64,000 bases of DNA from Zhengitettix transpicula (taxonomy: Eukaryota; Arthropoda; Insecta; Orthoptera; Tetrigidae), in the NCBI GenBank assembly GCA_037074705.1, contig CM073591.1, positions 79,342,532 through 79,406,531 on the forward strand, given 5' to 3'. Both the position numbers and the translations under genes were made by a program. The notes beneath the pieces are model-generated. The model saw only the letters and a list, made by a program, of their open reading frames with translations. It was not told the DNA's origin and did not search any database. Below are positions 49,601-59,679 of this stretch, piece after piece. The first letter of the stretch is position 1, and every line of letters begins with the position of its first letter.

Positions 49601-50128
49601 ATTGCGTGACACAAGGTAATCCTGTTGGGAATAGCCTGATGACCTTCGGTCGATAATACGTTTGAACCCTACCATTCTGATCTTAAGGAACACGGAGTAT
49701 AGAATTACTGTTATACGTTGACGCTGATTATAGTAGACCTACCTATGAGCATATCAGTAGCGGCGAGCGAGGCTATGAAGTAGTTGGACGGCTGACGGAT
49801 CGTGCGATCGACGATGAAGGCCAGTAGCACGAGGATGTTGCCGCCCACGGTGAGCACGATGCAGATGCCCAAGCACAGCGCTATGAGCACCGTCTGCCAG
49901 AGTTCGAAGGGTGGCAGCACGGGCGCAGGGTAGTTTGACCTCGAAGTATCATCCACAGTAGTGGCATTCGCACTGCCGTTCAGAGATCCGTTGGCCCAAT
50001 CGAAATTCCCGTCCCAGAAGCCTGAGGGCGTCGAGGAAGACACCGATGTATTCAGGAAGAAGCAGTCTGGAGTCAGCAGTTGGTTCACGGAAAATCGACA
50101 AAGACGCTCCCTCTGTTTGCGAAGTTTC
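40312..50128 (-). CDS. mAChR-B: Muscarinic acetylcholine receptor type B, five exons, 5' end missing
   Basis: This is a class A G-protein-coupled receptor for acetylcholine at the plasma membrane of neurons. Type B receptors of insects are known to couple to Gi/o and to be insensitive to classical muscarinic antagonists. Joining 50128-49743, 46780-46151, 45643-45392, 44080-43107 and 40641-40312 on the minus strand gives an open frame of 856 codons ending in TGA. It shows an N-terminus with four N-glycosylation sequons, TM1 (GGNILV), TM2 (LAATDMLIG), TM3 with the amine-binding Asp (LWLSVDYTV), DRF in place of DRY, TM5, a very large intracellular loop 3, TM6 (CWTPYH) and TM7 (NSPMNPFCY). WTPYH instead of the WTPYN of type A and vertebrate receptors marks type B. 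All junctions are GT-AG and keep frame. No start codon lies in frame in the first recognised exon, so at least one upstream exon is missing. Confidence 0.93.
41834..42166. mobile_element. Inverted-repeat element in mAChR-B intron, with hammerhead-like core
   Basis: The arms share ATAAATAAACAACAGCC and TTTAATAGAAATT with the reverse complement at 42105-42166. On the minus strand of the left arm, CTGAAGA (41918-41912), GTCA/TGAC around a 7-nt loop, and GAAAC (41895-41891) follow the hammerhead core order. Confidence 0.7.
41891..41918 (-). ncRNA. Candidate hammerhead ribozyme core
   Basis: CTGANGA (N = A), then a 4-bp GTCA/TGAC stem, then GAAAC. Flanking stems I and III were not convincingly drawn, so activity is unproven. 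Confidence 0.4.
43107..44080 (-). CDS. mAChR-B: mAChR-B exon d: large intracellular loop 3 exon
   Basis: The exon is 974 bp, phase 1 in, phase 0 out. The acceptor is TTTTACTCGTCTTTAG before 44080 and the donor is TTCAAG|GTCCGT at 43107. It begins [17 protein letters not shown], then runs through a long Pro/Ser/Ala/Val-rich disordered segment with a poly-Gln patch. It ends in a Ser/Gly-rich, basic stretch ([14 protein letters not shown]) that typically precedes TM6 in this receptor. Within the loop, only the two ends look constrained. GC content is far above the flanking introns. If the donor is not used, the frame stops 23 codons later at 43037. Confidence 0.88.
44081..45391 (-). other. mAChR-B intron between exons c and d
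   Basis: A 1311-bp phase 1 intron. I see no recognisable element. A hydrophobic 109-codon frame on the plus strand at 45131-45460 runs over the exon c boundary and is taken as chance. Confidence 0.75.
45392..45643 (-). CDS. mAChR-B: mAChR-B exon c: low-complexity part of intracellular loop 3
   Basis: This 252-bp exon enters and leaves in phase 1, so skipping it would keep the frame. The acceptor is ATGTGCAG before 45643, with a purine interruption between it and the pyrimidine tract. The donor is GAG|GTTCAG, which is weak at position +3. The translation is Ala/Gly-rich, then Ser/Gln/Lys, a run of eight Thr, then an acidic Ser stretch (FESDEDS). It has no domain and fits disordered loop 3. 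The open frame and exact phase match to both neighbours support it. Because of the weak sites and symmetric phase it may be an alternative cassette exon. Confidence 0.72.
45644..46150 (-). other. mAChR-B intron between exons b and c
   Basis: A 507-bp phase 1 intron, AT-rich, with no repeat recognised. Confidence 0.75.
46151..46780 (-). CDS. mAChR-B: mAChR-B exon b: TM2 to TM5 and start of loop 3
   Basis: The exon is 630 bp, phase 1 in and phase 1 out. The acceptor is TTTTTTCCAG before 46780 and the donor is ATCAG|GTAAAT at 46151. The split Gly codon at the 5' junction restores MLIGTVSMP. Residues in order: end of TM2, Cys of the conserved extracellular disulfide (PLLCDLW), TM3 with ligand-binding Asp in WLSVDY, the G-protein contact DRF, TM4 ([15 protein letters not shown]), an extracellular loop 2 with Cys (GQCAVQF), TM5 ([20 protein letters not shown]) and a basic juxtamembrane stretch. 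The rest is Ala/Ser/Pro-rich loop 3. Confidence 0.95.
46781..49742 (-). other. mAChR-B intron between exons a and b
   Basis: A 2962-bp phase 1 intron between the donor GTAGGT and the acceptor TTTTCCAG. It is AT-rich and contains a non-autonomous Helitron at 48682-49275. The patch at 47460-47700 is less AT-rich than the rest, but I recognise nothing in it. The other sequence looks like unconstrained intron. Confidence 0.85.
48682..49275 (+). mobile_element. Non-autonomous Helitron, 594 bp, in mAChR-B intron
   Basis: The 5' end is TCTATATAATAAAAAAGG and the 3' end is GCAACGCCGGGCACCTGGCTAG, between an A and a T as Helitrons require. The next 5' block (TATGTATTTACGTTGTTC, then TTTTATCGCGTGGACAG, CCGGTACTGTGGGGGTGAC) is nearly identical to the 5' end of the reverse copy at 59680-61075. 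No Rep/helicase coding is present. Confidence 0.8.
49743..50128 (-). CDS. mAChR-B: mAChR-B exon a: extracellular N-terminus, TM1, start of TM2
   Basis: The exon is 386 bp: one base of a split codon, 128 codons, then one base (phase 1 exit). The acceptor is a strong pyrimidine tract ending TTTTTCGCAG just above 50128, and the donor is ATAG|GTAGGT at 49743/49742. The 128 residues hold a basic start, sequons at about N26, N46, N50 and N54, TM1 at about residues 77-102 with the conserved Asn of GGN, and TM2 with its conserved Asp near residue 125. No Met precedes TM1 inside the exon. An ATG at 50164-50166 is in frame but sits beyond the acceptor, in the intron, so it is unlikely to be the normal start. 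Confidence 0.9.
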
Positions 50129-52850
50129 CTGCGAAAAAGAGTAAAAGTTAGATTAGTGTACTTCAAACGAACGGCCCATAGGTTTCAGTCAACTTCCCAG
50201 ACCATAACGACGAACAATTAAATCTGGAAATAAGCTAATTTACTCCAAATCAGTGACGGATGGAGAATTAAGGAATTAAAAATAAGTTATATCCCAACTA
50301 TACAATACTGCAGCTCCATATTAAGAAAATACAGTACGTTTAGCGTTTAAGAATTTATTTTATTTTGTTGACGATTGACAACTTTCGGTGACGCCAAGAC
50401 GTCGACGTAATAATCTCCTGACACAGTCAGAAAGTACGCGTCACGGCTGAAAAAGTTATAAAACTAAATTAATTCAGTGGACGAAATCGCGATGGTCAGA
50501 AAGACGCAAAACGCATCCCAGATATCAAAAGTTTGATTTCGCAATTTTCAGAGATATGCTACGAAATAAGTGAGGACAATTTACTTTTGAGATATATTCA
50601 GGATGGCACTACTTGAATAATAACTAGCGGGTAAGATGCTGGAGGGTAATCGGAAAGTAAAAGGAAATAATTTAAAAATTCGTCGGCAGGTGAAAAAGTA
50701 ACTGTAAAACAGGTCGACGAGTTGTAAGCTCTCAATACTAGACGCGTCTAGGAGCGAATCTACGTCCACTCTTTAACTTGGGATTTTAAGACATGCGACT
50801 GCTTCGCTGAGTTACGAGAAATATACTACAAAGAATAATAATTTTTACTTCCGCCATATTAAATTTTGTTAAGTTCAATAAATTTCTTAATTTAATTTTA
50901 TTGCTCCAAAACTGTAACAAAAATGGTGCCCAACGTGTGGTAAGTCCATACAATTAAATTGAGTAATTATTGTAGACAATACGAAGTCTATGGGAAAGGA
51001 CTTATAAAACTATATGGAATATTTAATAACAGAGAGAAGAATTAATCTAATTTATCTGAACTCAAGTTTATTTACTATTTACTCCAATATTTATTTATGA
51101 TGCCTATATTGTTTTCTTCAACTACTGCCTCATTTATCCAGAAGTAATATCGAGAATGTATATTATAGGAGAAACCTAACGTTGTCATTTAATTCAAGTT
51201 CGGAAATTTTTATGCAAGTTATGCATTTGTATTTTTTTTCTTTCACAAATTATAGGTCTCGAAAAATTTTAGTCCCTACAATATTCAGAAAGAATAGTCC
51301 ACCCAACTAGCAACCATATAAGGTTTTTGAGGTATAACGTAAAGATGATGCAGATGATGGTGGTGCAAGTATATGCAGTTAACAAGATGGAGGATTCTGG
51401 TATAGATTATAGATGTAAGGAGAGAGTTGATCAATCTCTAAAAATAATTTCTTTTATTCATTAACTGTAAGTCGCTGATTTTATTTTTATTATTTTACCA
51501 AAGTGTACAGTTCATGATTTTCATTTTCCGTTTTGATTACTATTTTTAGAGTGGCTACATTTTATAATAACTTAATCCCAGAGCAAATTACTTTTAGCAA
51601 GATTCCAATTTAACTTGTGATAGTTAATTGTTGCTTTAATATGTTTTTTAACTGGCATAATGGTCAGTATAAAAATTTTGCTAGGTGACTTTCCTGCCCC
51701 TGCTATTAAGTAGGCGTTTGTGTACTCAGATTCTTTGTCTGTATATCAACGAAATACATTTTCGCAGATATTATTCTAACTCAATTAACGGCCTGTAATT
51801 TTTTTCATTTCATAATTTTATTTTTTCAAAAAATCGATACTATGGTGATCAATAGCATCAGCTCTGTAAATACGCTAATATCCTGTTTTCAATTTCAGAA
51901 TTAAAATAATAAATTAGTGAACTGTAGTATTTAAAAAATAATTATATATTGAAGACAATTATTTAAAATCTACTGTCGTTTCAGTTTATCTAATCTGCTG
52001 AGTTTTTCTTTAAGAAGGAGAGACAAGTATGGAAAATGAATCCGTGCGATGTTTGAAGGACAACTGATGAGAATTAAATTTATCATGGAAATTAATAATA
52101 GATTACATCTCTTGACTTACTCATTATGACAGGACAACAGTAGCAAAGTTCAATTTGCATTAGATTAGTAAGTTATAATTTCGGCGAAGCTATTCTTCGC
52201 GCAAACAATTTAAACGACGTTCGTTAAGTTACGACGCCCTTTTGTGTCTAAGCGTTAACCCTGAACTCCGGGTAATTTCCTGTGTAAAAGGGCAAGACAT
52301 CTCTGCTTTTGACTCGACTAACTCAGCCTATTCCTGGCGAGGACTTATCGGATCGCGTGTTCTTCGCGAGATGATGGCTATCACACAGGCTCCTGATATT
52401 CAGACTACAAAGTACTCTCCTTCAGTTATTTAGCCGTGAGCTCTTGAAGACGCGAGGGCGAGTTGATAGCCGGTCCTTTTTAAACTGAATTTGCGTAAGG
52501 AAATTGCGCACATTGCGCAATAACGATGGTATTATTTCATATTTGCTATTGACCAAAAGTAATGGAAATAGCCGACTGCTTATTAAGACAAATCAGTACA
52601 TATGTATTGTAACACTAGCTTTGACTATCATGCAGAATAATTAAAGAATACGTATGAATAACAATTATCGAAATAATATTGTTTGGAGACACTCGAAATG
52701 AAGTAACTGTCTACGATAATACAATTGGAACAGTAAACTGAAAATTATGCGGTAGTTTATTAGCGAGTTACAAAAATATAAGAGATAGAGCTGTAAGTAT
52801 CGAAACAATTGTTTCTTAAAAGTACCATGGCTCACTGGCTTACATCATGC
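50129..52850. other. Upstream flank or intron of mAChR-B, no coding exon recognised
   Basis: The missing 5' exon(s) of the receptor should lie here or further right. A less AT-rich patch at 52190-52480 has open frames but no motif, and could be a non-coding exon or regulatory DNA. Confidence 0.4.
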
Positions 52851-52879
52851 ATGAAAAAGTGTCCCAAAATATCTGCATG

Positions 52880-52980
52880 ATGGATACCGCGTTTGATGAG
52901 AGAGGGACAAAGTACGCATCGCATGACCGATTCAGTAAATGGTTTCTAAGACGAAGACTGTGAAACTGACCGGGAAGATG
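52880..52980 (+). pseudogene. Possible mariner transposase N-terminal scrap
   Basis: HDRFSKWF and, after a frame break, TDREDDVQF resemble the second helix-turn-helix region of mariner transposases (FxKWFKRFKDGREDVEDD type). It is too short to be sure. Confidence 0.3.
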
Positions 52981-53002
52981 ATGTCCAGTTTTATTTTTGG
53001 AC

Positions 53003-53033
53003 GGGGGGCGGGGGGGGGGGCGTAGGGGGGGGG
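53003..53033 (+). other. G-rich tract, potential G-quadruplex
   Basis: Three guanine runs of 6, 11 and 9 are separated by one to four bases. Long runs can supply four G-tracts. Confidence 0.75.
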
Positions 53034-53424
53034 ATCCACGCAGAATTTTTTACTTCAGTTTAGAAACAGAACAAACTATTATAAGTCATTATTGGACCAA
53101 TTTAGTTAACAAATAAAGAACAAAGTCAAGACAGTGCACGGGTCCACGCCTTTGCATTTACGATGCTTAAATTTTTTGAAATCAAGTCCGGCTTGTCTTG
53201 CACCTAACTCATTCTTCAGATTTGGCCCCATGTTTCTTGTTTTTCTATTTCAAAAACTGAGTAAAAAGCTTGTCAGAAAGAAAAAGTGGAACATCATTGA
53301 TCAAATAAAAGCATATGTTGAGAGCCTTGCAAAAACTTTCTTTCGTTTGAAAAAGTAAGAGAAATGCTGAGAAGTGAATAGAACTTAAATAATATTAAGT
53401 TAAAGTATCGTAATGGAAAAATAT

Positions 53425-53520
53425 CGACCGGAGCGGGAAACGAACCCGGCTTTACGATTCGAGTCTACTCCAGGACCGGTACGAGACTACTGCATCCATT
53501 GAATAGTCAGAGCCCGGACA
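53425..53520 (-). repeat. tRNA-like relic or SINE head, reverse orientation
   Basis: On the minus strand AAGCCGGGTTCGTTTCCCGC resembles a T-arm/B box. A matching A box and acceptor stem are not clear. Confidence 0.3.
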
Positions 53521-53730
53521 GTCACTAGATCACAATCTTCATGGCCTAACTTTTAGGACGCGATGAAGATGTATATTAATATTACTGAGAATTGATCAAC
53601 GGTCCCATGAATTAATTAAAAAAGAAGAGAAGAAGCATCAAATAAAGATAATTCATTTTGATACTTTAGTTTAATTTTTACGGCCTATATGACTGAGCTT
53701 CGAGTGAAGTTTCTTCTGTAAGAATAATAC

Positions 53731-54486
53731 TGTGAAGAATTATTTTTGTGGGCTGGGTTTTTACGTTAAATCAATATAAATATTTGACCAATAAAGAAAT
53801 GTTGTATAAGTTTATCAAAGTTAAACATGAAAACTCTTATCTCAGGCATCTGTGATTTTTACATAGAAGAGATCTGCTGCCCGTACCAAATGCTTACTGC
53901 TATTCTGTGTTGTGTTGCCTGCTGTAGCTCTCGTACCGACGTACTGGCGTCGACTCAGGGGTTGATCACTGGCTAAGGCGTCGGCCTCCGGGATTGAAAG
54001 CTGGCAAACCGTCGTACTAAATTGTGTGGTGCTATTCTGTGAACTCTTCACTAACCAATTGTGGCCCCTTTCTCACGACGATTCTGCCTCGAACTATATC
54101 AGAGACAACAACTTTACGAAGCCTCTCTTAATCACATCCACCAGCTTCGGTGAGCGCAGAACAACTGTCCAGTTTCCAAAAGCTTTTCACAGTCCCCTCC
54201 ATTATATCCTCCAATCCTTTTACTTTTTTCATTGATAGAAAACTTCGTCAGTTTTACTGATTCTTCCATTGTCACAAGATTTATAGCACGCAGCTGCAGT
54301 TCCGTAGTCAACAATGGCTAACTATTCAGTCATGTTGAGGCCAACAATCGAGACAGGACACGAAATTACTTGGATGGAAATATTTATCTCCTCCACCTCC
54401 ACCCCCACGCACGTGCACGGTTTCGGATTCTCAAGACCACACAAACAACACTTCCGAGACAAAGAAAACTTAAACCACGCGTTACA
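53731..54486 (+). mobile_element. Solo LTR, 756 bp, same family as 682-1439
   Basis: It starts TGTGAAGAATT and ends CGCGTTACA, flanked by ATAC (53727-53730) and ATAT (54487-54490), a 4-bp duplication with one change. It aligns end to end with the copy at 682-1439, with few substitutions and small indels. No internal region is attached. Confidence 0.75.
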
Positions 54487-54490
54487 ATAT

Positions 54491-54980
54491 GTTAAGAAAT
54501 TGAAATGAATCGACCTAAAATAATTTGATTTTTCTACTGTTTCGTTATAATGTTTTATTAGAATAAAAAATTATTCTAAAGTTTTGCTATCTTTTAATTG
54601 AAGATGTAGTGTAGTATAAAAAACCTAACGAACCTTCAAATTTGGGGATTCATTATTATTGACTGGGTTTAGTAGAAAGAGAATACGATGAAGTTTAAAG
54701 TTAAGATTCGGGTCAGTGAGTCTACAAAACAAGAAACTTATGCAAGAATATTTAAAGTGCTTACAGATAGGGAACGTAATATTTGCCTGGAAGAAACGAT
54801 TCAATCTCGTTAGAGATCTTTCTGCGTTTATTGACCGACACAGGAAGTTGGAACACTTTTCCAAGCTCAGCACTCCAACTTTACTATCTTCTTTCATGCC
54901 TGAGTACGTTCAGAATTTGCCTTGCACTAATGGATTCAGTCCATTAACATGACTGTTCATCAAAACAACTTTTGTCTTCT
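54491..54980. other. No gene recognised
   Basis: Open frames of 78-90 codons lie on both strands at 54625-54952, with no motif known to me. Confidence 0.4.
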
Positions 54981-54983
54981 CCC

Positions 54984-55283
54984 GGGACGTTTGATTGGTT
55001 ATGGACAAGAGGCCAGAGTGGCCTTCAGCTTGATATTTATGGCCTGTCAGATGAATGGCGTAATTCTACCTCCGTCACGGAAATCACGTCGGCGGAAGCT
55101 GGTTAGCGTCCACCTGCAACCATTTATCACGACCAGGGTACATTTACATCCCTTACTATCAGGGATGTTCGATTTATTATAGACATCCCACACAATGCGG
55201 CCTCCAAACTCAGATATATAGCCTACTGGCATAAGGACTCAGATATCAAGTCACCTCAGTCCTTAAAGCTTTCACTTCCTTAG
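54984..55283 (+). pseudogene. Broken reading frame of unknown family
   Basis: Read from 54984, the frame runs GTFDWLWTRGQSGLQLDIYG and on for about 100 codons to a TAG at 55281-55283. One in-frame TAG interrupts it near 55103. Composition and lack of other stops in AT-rich DNA suggest former coding sequence, perhaps from a mobile element. I cannot name the family, and it may be chance. Confidence 0.3.
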
Positions 55284-56629
55284 CGATACAGGCTATACTT
55301 TTTCCCGATGCAATGTTTATTGACTTCTATAACAAGTTTACCGTCCTTCGAGCAGTTGATTTGAGGAAACACAATTCCATGATTTTTATCGGTGTTTTCT
55401 TTCAATTGTAAAAATGTGTGACTTCAGATCAGATTATTTAAGAAATCAATATATCAGGTGTTGTACAGAGGAGGAAACTTTTCTTTGAGACTAATCTAAT
55501 GGCTCGTAACAAATTATTGTCCGGAGCTGTAAATAGACGTTTACAGACTGCACGTCAATTTTCCAGTTATATGATTTCTATAAACCGAACAGCTCTGTGG
55601 AACGTTACAGATTACCAAATCTCGAAATAAGTTTATTTTTGACTTGAGGTCCGCCGGAAAAATCAGTCACTAAAAACAGTATGCTGTCATTCCGACATCT
55701 GTTGACAAATGCAGCTACTCTTCAGTAAAGTTTTCTGAATTATATACGAATAATTATTAGACAAATGTTTTATTATGCTAGAAGACTGATAACTATATTT
55801 TGATTGATTTTTCCTAACACAAAACTTCACCCACCATTACCAACGGAAGTCAACCAGTCTCATATTATTTTCGTAAAGAGAACCGATTGATTTTTCGTGC
55901 AAGAAATTCAACACCATGTACCTCCATAACCGTAAATTAGAATAAAACAAATTATGAACTCAATTCATAAAGTCAATAATTTTTTCCAGACAGATGAGGC
56001 ACATCTATTTTAGTAGATATACAATTTACTTAATTTTTAAACGGATTTATTGAAATTACCAGAACTGGATTAATTTACATCATTTTACACTTAAATTAAT
56101 TTTAATGACTGATAAATATGTGAATCTCTTCCGGTAATTATTCAATTTGAGGACGAGTGGTCTCTAAACCTATAGTAATTTTTTCCATTACATTGTAATT
56201 TAGTTGATTCTTCGTATGCCTATAACGATCCATTATTTACCTTTTAGGAAAAAATATTATCAGAAGAACATTACGCATCGCGAACGTGTTAGAGTAACTA
56301 TCTCACCGTAAAATATGATTATCAGTAAAAATTGTCATTAGTTCACTTTCTAAATCGAACAACTTTATTACAAGAAATGAAGCGAGTTTAAATAAATGTA
56401 TAAATAAAACACAAGTTATTACTAATAAAGTATTTAGGATTTAGTACTACAATAATTTCCAGAATTTATAAATAATGTAACAAATTTTTTCTAGTATTAG
56501 CAAATTGTTGAAATTGTTTTACTTATAAATAAGATCAAATGTATAAAAGTCAGTAGATAAAAATAGTTAGCAAATCATAATAATTGTAAGTACAAGATTT
56601 ATTAACAATTATATTTATCTGACATTTTT
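55284..56629. other. AT-rich, no gene recognised
   Basis: Nothing supported. Confidence 0.45.
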
Positions 56630-56873
56630 AATAAATTAAATAACAACAGCCAATTAGACAGTGTTTTATTAAGAGTTATTTAATACATTAAAAAACACTA
56701 GTTGTTCTTAAATGTTGGGACCTCTTCAGGTGTAAAATTTGTATTATATTTGAATTAAAAATGTTATCCCGTAAGAGGTTCCAAAATGTAGGGACGAAAA
56801 GTATGGTTTTATAATGTTTTAAAATGCTCAAAAATAATCTCTGTCTAATTCTCTGTTGTTATTTAATTTATAA
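56630..56873. mobile_element. Inverted-repeat element with opposed hammerhead-like motifs
   Basis: Arms 56630-56663 and 56841-56873 pair (ATAAATTAAATAACAACAG; ATTAGACAG). Inside, the minus strand has CTGAAGA at 56729-56723, and the plus strand has GTAAGA, a GTTCC/GGGAC stem and GAAAAG at 56771-56801. Both cores are partly degraded. Confidence 0.65.
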
Positions 56874-58850
56874 GCTTCATTGGCTTAAACGCAGTTATAT
56901 TGTGATGACCATGGATATTAATAATTATAACTTCTGATTAAGTAAAACATAAATAAAATATAAGAGAGAAAGCCACCATTAATAAATATATTATTTAATG
57001 ATTTGTTCCACGTCCTTGAAACCTTGATTTTTTATTGGATAAATAGATTACGTAATAATACTTACCGAATATGTATTCTACATATTATCAGGTTGATTCA
57101 TGAAACAACTACTTACAAAAATAAGTTTTAGTATTAGTTGATTTCAGATTTCAGCACAACATTTGTAAATAATCTTAATACTGAATTGTTTGATTTTTCA
57201 TAAACTGTTGTCTTTGTAGATTTCTGAAGGTTCGGGGAGATATTTGTACAATAGTTTGGATAGACACTCACTCCGACCTCTTTACCAGAGCTATAATGGA
57301 ACGGCAAACATTCCGTTAAAGAAAACAATAACTTCTAAAGTTTATCCTGAAGAACACTGCCGAATATGCGTCTACAAGGTGAATGTATTAAGCTTTTTAA
57401 GTATGATAATATATTTAAATTCACTATAGTCTGCATTATGTACATAAATTCAGTTACCATTTTGCAGAATGCAAATGGATTACATAATTAAATGTGACAT
57501 ATAGTACAGAATATATATATATCCTCCTTTTACTTGCATTGGCATAAAAGTACATATGTGAGGATGGAAATGTTTAAAAACAAAACATTTAAATTTCTTT
57601 TGAGTGCATTAATAGTTTCACGTATGCCAGAAAGTATTTCCGTAGAAACATACATTAAAGTATGAAAGTTATACTGAGAAACTTTTCGAGTAGAAATCAA
57701 AAAGACTGTAAAGTACAGTATAGCGGTAAACGCAGTTTAAATGTTCATTATAAGACCCTGAAATTAAAGTTATTTTTTTTATATAATTATACCCTTTCAC
57801 TGTAGTGTTAAAAATAATTATAAATATAAAATATTTGGAAAATTCGTTTTTCTCATAGAATGCTAAAAAAAGTATTAACATTGGTTTTAATAATCCAATA
57901 ACGTAATTTTAACAAAACAACTGGTTGTGATCACTTTTGAGATCCTGTGTTTGGAAAATAATAATAATTTTTTTCCACTCAATTTAGCTCGTTGTATTTA
58001 TAAACTTCTTCAAAATAGTGCCTTAATTGAAGATTTAGAATTAAATGAAGTAAAATAAAGCAATTACATATTTTTATTCTAAACCTGTCACGGGATTGCA
58101 AGACGAGTCGACAAAGTGATTGTGCTTTTGACATACTTCAGAACAAGCAAATAACAAATATTTTTCGTCTATTCAGCAGCTAGTCGACCAAAATCGATAC
58201 AAAATCTCTGTGCATTTGGTCGAAGTGGAAGTATGTCAGTATCACAGGTATTACGGTCGTCAAATCCAAATTACGTTATTTAATACTGCTCAATCATGGG
58301 AAGGGATGGATACAAAACGAGAACTTCAAGAGAGAGGAAAGCTGACCGAAGAGTTTCGAAGAGGATACCGAATAAATGTAATGGTTTTTTTATTACTTGT
58401 TAATTAATTTTTATTTTAATAAGTATTTATTATATGTATTGAGTACTAATATTTAATTGGGAAAGATGTTACTAAAAGAAAGGTTACCGCCGGTCAGGAA
58501 AAATTGATTTAATATAATGCGAACAATGGATTTATAATAATCTGACTTCTTTTTAAATAAATGTTGAAAATACTAGGAAATTTTTGTTATAAATTTAAAA
58601 CTTAATATTTAAAATACACAACGTTTCATTTCATTTGATTTATTTTATTCCATTAGTCGTCGTATGAGGAAGTAGGATGCGTAAATACATATAATATAAT
58701 AATTGGATGCTACAATTATAAATAATTAGAAGTTAACATAAAGGTACTAAAATTCGGGAACACAAATTTTCCTGTCCAACATATATAAAATAATAACAAA
58801 AATAATAATTTTTTAACTATACTAAGGGTATAATATTTACAGTTCTAATA
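56874..58850. other. AT-rich, no gene recognised
   Basis: A less AT-rich patch at 58090-58370 has a 65-codon frame without a known motif. Confidence 0.4.
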
Positions 58851-58864
58851 AAAAAATTCAATAC

Positions 58865-58891
58865 GTTTCATCCTGATTGGGATCTCTTCAG
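58865..58891 (-). ncRNA. Candidate hammerhead ribozyme core (best in window)
   Basis: On the minus strand CTGAAGA (58891-58885) is followed by G, an ATCC/GGAT stem closing a CAATCA loop, and GAAAC (58869-58865). Spacing and conserved bases fit CTGANGA..stem II..GAAA. It lies in an element arm related to 56630-56873 (same CTTCAG-type block), but the partner arm is not clear. Confidence 0.45.
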
Positions 58892-58899
58892 ATGTACAA

Positions 58900-59679
58900 T
58901 TACATTAAATTCAGTTATAATTTTTTTTATATACGAACATTTAGATTAACAAATGCCTAACGTGCTGTTTGTAAACATGTTGCGGCCGAACTCTCGAGAC
59001 AAACCTTGAAAACGTGACAACAACGAATTTAAGAGTTTACAGCTTTTCATGACTCGAAAAATGTATCTTAAATTTCGCAGGTCATGAATAGGTCAAGATT
59101 GTAACAAAAGTTTCATAAACAGTAACGCAAATATTAAGTTAAGTAGTGAATAATTTTTTCTGTTTTACACTTTACGTTGTATGATTTATAGACAGTTTAG
59201 TACAATTAGTCTGATTTAACCAACATATAAATATATGATTAATGTTGAAACTCTGTATTTTCTGAACCAAATTGGGGCCAGTGTTTTACGTAATATCATA
59301 AAATAGATAATAATATGCAAATCCAGACCTTAAGAGAAACCTTAATTTATAAAAATAATTATATGCGAATATCACGACAAATTTTCAGCCAAGAACTAGC
59401 TGATGTTCATTGTCGATACTCTCCCTTGGCCAGGGGAGGAAGCTGTGATATGAAGTGATCTTTACAATCGTATACTTATTTCATTCTAATGAAAATGTTT
59501 GATTCCTCTGACCTATAGCCAGACTTTCTTAAAGAAATACGAAAGCGGAAACTATATCTGAATATCTGTTCCAGATGAATAAATAATCGTTTTAGGCTAT
59601 GAATGAAACAACTGCATAAAGAGTAAACATTCGACATATTAACCTTTTCGTCTGAATTGGCTATCTTTCTTATTCATTA
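58900..59679. other. AT-rich, ending in a PLE terminal arm
   Basis: The last ~35 bp before 59680 (TTTTCGTCTGAATTGGCTAT) are PLE tail. The rest is unassigned. Confidence 0.5.

Noticed and set aside
50128..50166. ATG start giving [11 protein letters not shown] before the first exon
   Set aside because: It lies in a pyrimidine-rich acceptor region ending in CAG, so it is intronic in the normal transcript.
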